11,262 nucleotides of DNA, taken from UBA7803 sp047920935 (lineage in GTDB: Bacteria; Pseudomonadota; Gammaproteobacteria; Pseudomonadales; Azotimanducaceae). The number at the start of each line of letters is the position of its first letter. Within the stretch, counting starts at the first letter, position 1. A program made the translations under genes and the position numbers. Below are positions 7,731 through 11,262 of the stretch, in pieces. The notes below the pieces were generated by a model. It was given only the letters and a program-made list of their open reading frames with translations. It made no database searches and was not told where the DNA came from. The stretch covers positions 1 to 11,262 of the forward strand of contig JBLRXD010000138.1 in NCBI GenBank assembly GCA_047920935.1. The letters run 5' to 3'.

Positions 7731-8578
7731 GGCGCCTTGTTCAAGGTGTCGGCCAGCGCCTGGTCGTGCTGGATCCACAGAGTGGCGTTCTCCGCCTGCA
7801 GCAGCGCCTCCACTTTGTCCATCGAAGCCAGCGTTTGCTGCGCATCGGAGTTGAACAGCGGCACCCGCCGCAGACGCCGGCTTTCGCGGAAGTGGTACAG
7901 GTCGCCGGACAGCACCACGGGCCCGGGATCCTGCAGCCGCACCAGCAGTACCTGATGCCCCGGCGTGTGGCCCGGCGCGCTGACCAGCCGCACGCTGTCG
8001 TCGCCGAACACGTCATGGTCGCCGTGCAGCACCTGGCGCGGTGAGTCCGCCAGGGCAGCGAACAGATCCTGCTCATAGAACTCCGAATGGCCCGCGATGA
8101 AGCCGGCCTGGTACTCCTCGTGCTGAATCAGATGCACAGCCTCGGTGAACAGATTGGCGCTGCCCACGTGGTCGAAATGCAGATGAGAGAACGCCAGGTA
8201 GTCGATGTCCGCCGGTGCCAGATTCAGCTCTGCCAGCTGGTCCTGCAGTGAGCGGGCGTAGTGCATGACCAGCCCTGGCTCGGGGCTGACTGGCCCCTGG
8301 CCGGCGATGCCGGCCGGCAGGCCGGCATCGAACAGCAGTCGACGCACGCGATCGGCGTCACGGTGTTCGAGCAGATAGCACGGCACGAACAGCTGGCGCA
8401 CCGGGGTTTCGTCGTTGCCGATGCCGAAGGCGCTGACGTCCTCCAGGCTCAGCGTTCCGCAGTCGAATACGTACAGGCGAATGCTGGCCGCGCTGTCGGC
8501 TGCGGGTTGCTCTGCGGCTGCGGCCATAGCTGCGGCCATAGCCGCGGCCAGAAACACACCAAGGGTCAGTTTGCGCAT
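7715..8578 (-). CDS. Exported MBL-fold metallo-hydrolase, N-acyl-homoserine lactonase-like
   Basis: A 287-residue protein. Residues 1-22 form a Sec-type signal peptide (MRK, then a hydrophobic run ending AAAA before EQ), which suggests a periplasmic or secreted enzyme. The mature part opens with RLYVFDCGTL, a start typical of AiiA/AttM-type lactonases. Two-metal ligands are His132, His134, Asp136 and His137 in HLHFDH, His204 in PGHTPGH, Asp226 in SGDLYH, and His271 in IQHDQA. The first part of the frame, up to 8827, is rejected as start region because CAGGAG at 8584-8589 (minus strand) sits 5 bases before ATG 8578 and a signal peptide begins there. The family breaks lactone rings of quorum-sensing acyl-homoserine lactones, but related members have other substrates. 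No luxI or luxR homologue is present nearby. Confidence 0.87.
   Translation of the reverse strand: MRKLTLGVFLAAAMAAAMAAAAEQPAADSAASIRLYVFDCGTLSLEDVSAFGIGNDETPVRQLFVPCYLLEHRDADRVRRLLFDAGLPAGIAGQGPVSPEPGLVMHYARSLQDQLAELNLAPADIDYLAFSHLHFDHVGSANLFTEAVHLIQHEEYQAGFIAGHSEFYEQDLFAALADSPRQVLHGDHDVFGDDSVRLVSAPGHTPGHQVLLVRLQDPGPVVLSGDLYHFRESRRLRRVPLFNSDAQQTLASMDKVEALLQAENATLWIQHDQALADTLNKAPAYYQ
8517..8552. repeat. 12-bp tandem repeat inside the signal-peptide coding region
   Basis: GCTGCGGCCATA occurs perfectly at 8517-8528 and 8529-8540. A third copy with two mismatches is at 8541-8552. On the minus strand it encodes the alanine-methionine run of the signal peptide. Each unit is four codons, so copy-number change would lengthen or shorten the hydrophobic core in frame. 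Confidence 0.75.
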
Positions 8579-8617
8579 GGCGACTCCTGCGGTTGGTTGC
8601 TGAGGCGTCAACGGGAA

Positions 8618-8646
8618 CATATGCACCGAAGGCATCGTCAGGTCAA
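8618..8646 (-). promoter_or_regulatory. Candidate sigma70-type promoter for the MBL-fold gene
   Basis: On the minus strand TTGACC (8641-8646, five of six consensus bases) is followed after 17 bases by CATATG (8618-8623) as a weak -10. The predicted transcript start is about 33 bases before the ATG. The -35 is good and the -10 is poor (3 of 6), so confidence is limited. Confidence 0.4.
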
Positions 8647-8731
8647 TGCGATCGTGCCGCGCAAGCAGCATCGCGAGTGCTAAACTCCGCCGCATCCGGC
8701 GCAGGCGGATCAGCCGCAGCGACCGACGCAT

Positions 8732-8736
8732 GGGAG
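8732..8736 (+). promoter_or_regulatory. Ribosome binding site GGGAG that decides the sulfotransferase start
   Basis: Three in-frame ATGs sit at 8730, 8739 and 8742. GGGAG overlaps the first, is too near the second (2 bases) and is well placed 5 bases before the third, which favours 8742. Confidence 0.55.
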
Positions 8737-8741
8737 TCATG

Positions 8742-9362
8742 ATGAGCCTCGAGGTAATCGGCGCAGGATTCGGGCGCACGGGCACGATGTCTTTGAAGCT
8801 GGCGCTGGAGAAGCTCGGGTTCGACAAGTGCTACCACATGATGGAGGTGTTCCAGCACCCGGATCACGTCGCCCTGTGGCAGCAGGCCACCCGCGGCGAA
8901 CCGATCGGCTGGGATGGCCTCTATCGGGGCTACCGCGCCAGCGTCGACTGGCCAGCCTGCAACTTCTGGGAGATCCAGCTTGCCCACTATCCCGGGGCCA
9001 AGGTGATCCTCTCCGAGCGGGATCCCAAGCGCTGGTACCAGAGCGTGATGAACACCATCTACCCCGCCAGCATCGCCGCGAAAGAGTCCGCGGAAGCGGC
9101 CGTGCAGACATGGGCCGAGATGGCCTTCGAGTTGATCTGGGACGGTACCTTCCACGGTCGGGTGGAGGACGAGGACCACGCCATTGACGTTTATCTGGCG
9201 CACAACGAGTACGTCAAGAAGCACACCCCGGCGGATCAGTTGCTGGTATTCGAGGCCAGCCAGGGTTGGGGGCCATTGTGCGAGTTTCTGCGGCGCGAGA
9301 TTCCCGACGAGCCCTATCCGCGGGTGAACAGCACCGAAGAGTTCCAGGCGGGGCGGCGCTAG
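8742..9362 (+). CDS. Sulfotransferase family protein (Sulfotransfer_4-like)
   Basis: A 206-residue protein with a PAPS-binding fold. The 5'-phosphosulfate loop is GFGRTGTMSL at residues 9-18, followed by the conserved LALEKLGFDKCYHMMEV. The 3'-phosphate site is SERDPKRWYQS at 91-101 (Arg93, Ser101). These fit the short sulfotransferase_4 type found in many proteobacteria and eukaryotes, whose acceptors are mostly unknown. The reaction would be transfer of sulfate from PAPS to a hydroxyl or amine. The C-terminal WGPLCEFL motif, near residue 176, is also family-typical. The frame is open back to 8646, but that stretch (arginine-rich, overlapping the divergent promoter) is not family-like. The gene diverges from the MBL-fold gene and ends 10 bp from the convergent Nudix gene. 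No signal peptide; cytoplasmic. Sure of the family, unsure of substrate. Confidence 0.88.
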   Translation: MSLEVIGAGFGRTGTMSLKLALEKLGFDKCYHMMEVFQHPDHVALWQQATRGEPIGWDGLYRGYRASVDWPACNFWEIQLAHYPGAKVILSERDPKRWYQSVMNTIYPASIAAKESAEAAVQTWAEMAFELIWDGTFHGRVEDEDHAIDVYLAHNEYVKKHTPADQLLVFEASQGWGPLCEFLRREIPDEPYPRVNSTEEFQAGRR

Positions 9363-9372
9363 CTCGGGCCGA

Positions 9373-9807
9373 TCAGGGGGTCGCTGCGGCGCGGTGCCGA
9401 CCGTTCAGATGCTCGAGCAACCGGTGGATGGCTTCGAGCTCGTAGTCGGCGTGCAGCGCCGCCTGGGATTTCAGCCCCGCCACCTCGGCTTCGCTGAACC
9501 AGCCGATGTCCACCAGTTCCGACGTATCGTATTTTTGAATGTCCTGCTCCAGGGGCGCCGCGTACACCATGTGCATGGTGCGCTTGTAGCCGTAGGCGCC
9601 GATCTCGATCAGCGCCGGGGCCTGGACGTGCAGTTCTTCCTGCAACTCGCGAGCGACCGCCGCCCGAGGCGATTCGCCCCACTCGATCTGGCCGCCGGGC
9701 AATCCCCAACGCCGGTTTGCCGGGCGCCAGAAGCGGCTGTGGACGGCAAGCAGGTAGCGGTCGTCGCGGTACAGAATGCAGCGGGCGGTCTTGTAGCGGA
9801 TAGCCAT
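9373..9807 (-). CDS. Nudix hydrolase
   Basis: A 144-residue cytoplasmic hydrolase acting on a nucleoside diphosphate linked to another group. The Nudix box spans residues 39-61: Gly39, Glu45, Arg53-Glu54, Glu57-Glu58, Val61. The metal-binding REUXEE core is intact as RELQEE. The usual glycine of the final EEXGU is His60 instead, so the box is slightly non-canonical. PANRRWGLPGGQIEWGE precedes it, as in the MutT-type and GDP-mannose-type groups. The C-terminal half (YKRTMHMVYAA) may set specificity, but the substrate is unknown. ATG 9807 follows a weak GAGG site. It is the last of three minus-strand genes, 60 bp after the PIG-L gene, so co-transcription is plausible but not clear. Confidence 0.93.
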   Translation of the reverse strand: MAIRYKTARCILYRDDRYLLAVHSRFWRPANRRWGLPGGQIEWGESPRAAVARELQEELHVQAPALIEIGAYGYKRTMHMVYAAPLEQDIQKYDTSELVDIGWFSEAEVAGLKSQAALHADYELEAIHRLLEHLNGRHRAAATP

Positions 9808-9867
9808 GGAGCCTCGGTAGTGAGCGGGCGGGGCGCATTGTAACAGGCCCGGTGCCGGCAGGGTCGC

Positions 9868-10650
9868 TCAGCCGCCGTCCGGGTCGAGCAGCCGCTGCAG
9901 CGACTCGGGCGACAGCTGCCGCCCGTACTCCGACAGCTCGAACGCTTCGGCATGGCGCATTCCCGGCGGCCCATGCCGGCGGGCCACGGCTGCCGGCCTC
10001 GGGGCGTAGAAGGCGGTGAGCCACGCGCGCCGGTCGGCGCCCACGGTGACGCCGTGCATGTCGGGCAGCCACTCGAACACCTGGGATTCGTGGCAAGCGA
10101 GCAACGCTACGATGTCATCCAGCACCGGGGCGACGTCGATCACCAGATCCGCTTGGAACGGGGTGGGGCGCTTGAAGAAATCGCACATGCCGAGCACCAC
10201 CGGATCTCGGGCCAACGGCGGTGCCTCGGGCACCACGTTCGGCACCCGCAGCAGATAGCAGGCGTCCTGCACCAGCCTGGCGGTGGCGCGGTGGTCGGGA
10301 TGATAGTCCTCGGCGCGGTGAGTCAGCAGCACGTCGGGGCGAAACCGGCGGATGTCCGCAATCAGGCGCCGGCGCAGCGGCAGGGTGGGCTCCAACTCGC
10401 CGTCGGCCACGTTCCAGATGGTCAACTCCGCACTGAGCCGACCGGCCGCGCGGTCGGCCTCCTGGCGGCGGCGTTGCGCCAGCCGCTCGCGCGACAGCGT
10501 CGCATGGCCGGCCGAGCCGTCGGTGAGGCAGAGCACGGCCAGCGCAGCACCCGCCCGATGCTGGCGCACCAGCAGCCCGCCGGCGTGGAATTCCGCATCG
10601 TCCGGATGGGCGGCCACCACCATCAGCCGCAGCGGCGCGGCTGCGGTCAC
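9868..10650 (-). CDS. PIG-L/LmbE family N-deacetylase
   Basis: A 260-residue zinc-dependent deacetylase candidate. The family signature AHPDDAE lies at residues 14-20 (His15, Asp17, Asp18) and the second zinc motif HPDH at 117-120, in DYHPDHRATARLVQDA. Family members remove acetyl groups from N-acetylglucosamine-type sugars (PIG-L, MshB, BshB, lipid and antibiotic sugar deacetylases); the substrate here is not recognisable. There is no signal peptide. It starts at GTG 10650 with GGAG (10659-10662 on the minus strand) 8 bases upstream. Its start overlaps the amidase stop by 4 bases (GTGA), which implies translational coupling and a linked role in one pathway. An amidase plus a deacetylase suggests stepwise breakdown or remodelling of an amide-bearing compound, but this is an inference. 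Confidence 0.92.
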   Translation of the reverse strand: MTAAAPLRLMVVAAHPDDAEFHAGGLLVRQHRAGAALAVLCLTDGSAGHATLSRERLAQRRRQEADRAAGRLSAELTIWNVADGELEPTLPLRRRLIADIRRFRPDVLLTHRAEDYHPDHRATARLVQDACYLLRVPNVVPEAPPLARDPVVLGMCDFFKRPTPFQADLVIDVAPVLDDIVALLACHESQVFEWLPDMHGVTVGADRRAWLTAFYAPRPAAVARRHGPPGMRHAEAFELSEYGRQLSPESLQRLLDPDGG

Positions 10651-11262
10651 GAAGCCAGCTCCGGGCGGCGGCGGCCGTGCAGGGTAGCCTGCTCGAATTC
10701 ATGGGCCAGTTGCAGCAGACCCAGGTCGTCGTGGGGGCCTGCAACCATCTGCAGCCCCACCGGCAGGCCGGTCGAGGTGAATCCGGCCGGCACCGACAGT
10801 GCCGGCAGGCCGGTCACCGAGATGGCGCAGCAGATCGTCATCCAGTCGATGTAGGTGTCCATGGGCTGACCGTTGATCTCCCGCACATAGTCCCACTCCA
10901 AGGGAAACGCAGGCACCTGGGCTGCGGGCAGCAGCAGAGCGTCGTAACGGTCGAAGAACGCCACGGCGCGGCGATAGATGTGGGTGCGGCGCACCTCGGA
11001 ATCCAACAGCTCGGCGCTGCGCAGCGCAAGGCCCCGATCGATGTTCCAGATCGCCGTGGGCTTGGCATGGGCGCGCCAGTCGGGCACCTCCGCCTCCAGG
11101 GTGCGGCCGAGCACCGCGAGCACCGCCGCCCGCTGAATCTGAAAAACCGCCATGGCGTCGCTCAGATCCGGGCAGGCACGCTCTACCACACAGCCGAAGT
11201 CGGCGAATATGGCGGCGGCGGCCTCCACCAGCCGCGCCACTTCCGCATCCACCGGAACCAGG
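10647..11262 (-). CDS. Amidase (amidase signature family), C-terminal part only (5' end beyond window)
   Basis: About 205 codons of the C-terminal part of an amidase-signature enzyme, which hydrolyses C-N amide bonds. Visible family features are the WDYVREINGQPMDTYIDW stretch, VTGLPALSVPAGF, and GLPVGLQMVAGPHDDLGLLQLAHEFE near the end. The catalytic Ser-cisSer-Lys and the amidase glycine-rich signature lie in the missing N-terminal half. The reading frame runs open to the window edge. The GTG near 11252 is an internal valine rather than a start (the frame continues upstream as LVPVDAEV). The length fits the last third to half of a typical 450-500-residue amidase. The stop overlaps the next gene's GTG by 4 bases. 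Substrate unknown. Confidence 0.92.
   Translation of the reverse strand, partial: LVPVDAEVARLVEAAAAIFADFGCVVERACPDLSDAMAVFQIQRAAVLAVLGRTLEAEVPDWRAHAKPTAIWNIDRGLALRSAELLDSEVRRTHIYRRAVAFFDRYDALLLPAAQVPAFPLEWDYVREINGQPMDTYIDWMTICCAISVTGLPALSVPAGFTSTGLPVGLQMVAGPHDDLGLLQLAHEFEQATLHGRRRPELAS

Noticed and set aside
8686..8709. Inverted repeat TCCGCC/GGCGGA upstream of the sulfotransferase
   Set aside because: The arms are six bases, GC-rich and 12 bases apart in a GC-rich region, so chance is likely; no flanking promoter supports an operator.
8579..8827. Upstream extension of the MBL-fold gene to 8827
   Set aside because: The extension overlaps the divergent sulfotransferase gene, is not family-like, and a strong ribosome site with a signal peptide marks ATG 8578.
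9952..10854. 300-codon plus-strand frame over the PIG-L and amidase genes
   Set aside because: It is the shadow of two well-supported minus-strand genes and has no recognisable motif.

Overview
This is high-GC DNA with tightly packed genes on both strands. Three signs point to a Gram-negative proteobacterium, probably a gammaproteobacterium: a class III (glutathione-dependent) alcohol dehydrogenase, a Sec-type signal peptide on a metallo-beta-lactamase-fold protein, and REP-like palindromes containing the core GGAGCGATCTCC. No rRNA, tRNA, CRISPR array, integrase, transposase or phage gene is visible. It reads as ordinary chromosome carrying accessory metabolism.

Left part (1-3517, plus strand): a molybdenum hydroxylase operon in the order FAD subunit (3' part only), [2Fe-2S] subunit, molybdopterin catalytic subunit. 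Ten bases downstream comes a small MoaD/ThiS-type sulfur carrier ending in Gly-Gly. The large subunit has the family MoCo-binding glycine motif and catalytic glutamate. It lacks the active-site loop of CO dehydrogenase, so the substrate is unknown.

Middle (3529-7730): a minus-strand SulP anion transporter with a STAS domain converges on the operon across a REP-like element. It diverges from a glutathione-dependent formaldehyde (S-hydroxymethylglutathione) dehydrogenase across a 140-bp promoter region that holds an inverted repeat. After a second, paired REP element comes an amidohydrolase-2 family hydrolase. A triple 13-bp tandem repeat and a perfect hairpin follow, on the border with a convergent gene.

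Right part (7715-11262): an exported MBL-fold hydrolase resembling N-acyl-homoserine lactonases (minus) diverges from a small PAPS-type sulfotransferase (plus). Then come three minus-strand genes: an amidase (its N-terminal part lies outside the window), a PIG-L/LmbE-type deacetylase overlapping it by 4 bp, and a Nudix hydrolase with a non-canonical Nudix box.

As a whole, the left operon is a self-contained oxidoreductase unit with a possible dedicated sulfur carrier, and the amidase/PIG-L pair looks co-translated. The remaining genes are a mixed set of hydrolase, transport and detoxification functions with no obvious single pathway. I see no clear new defence or mobile system. The most unusual items are the MoaD-like gene tied to an unclassified Mo hydroxylase, the exported lactonase-like enzyme and the small repeat structures.
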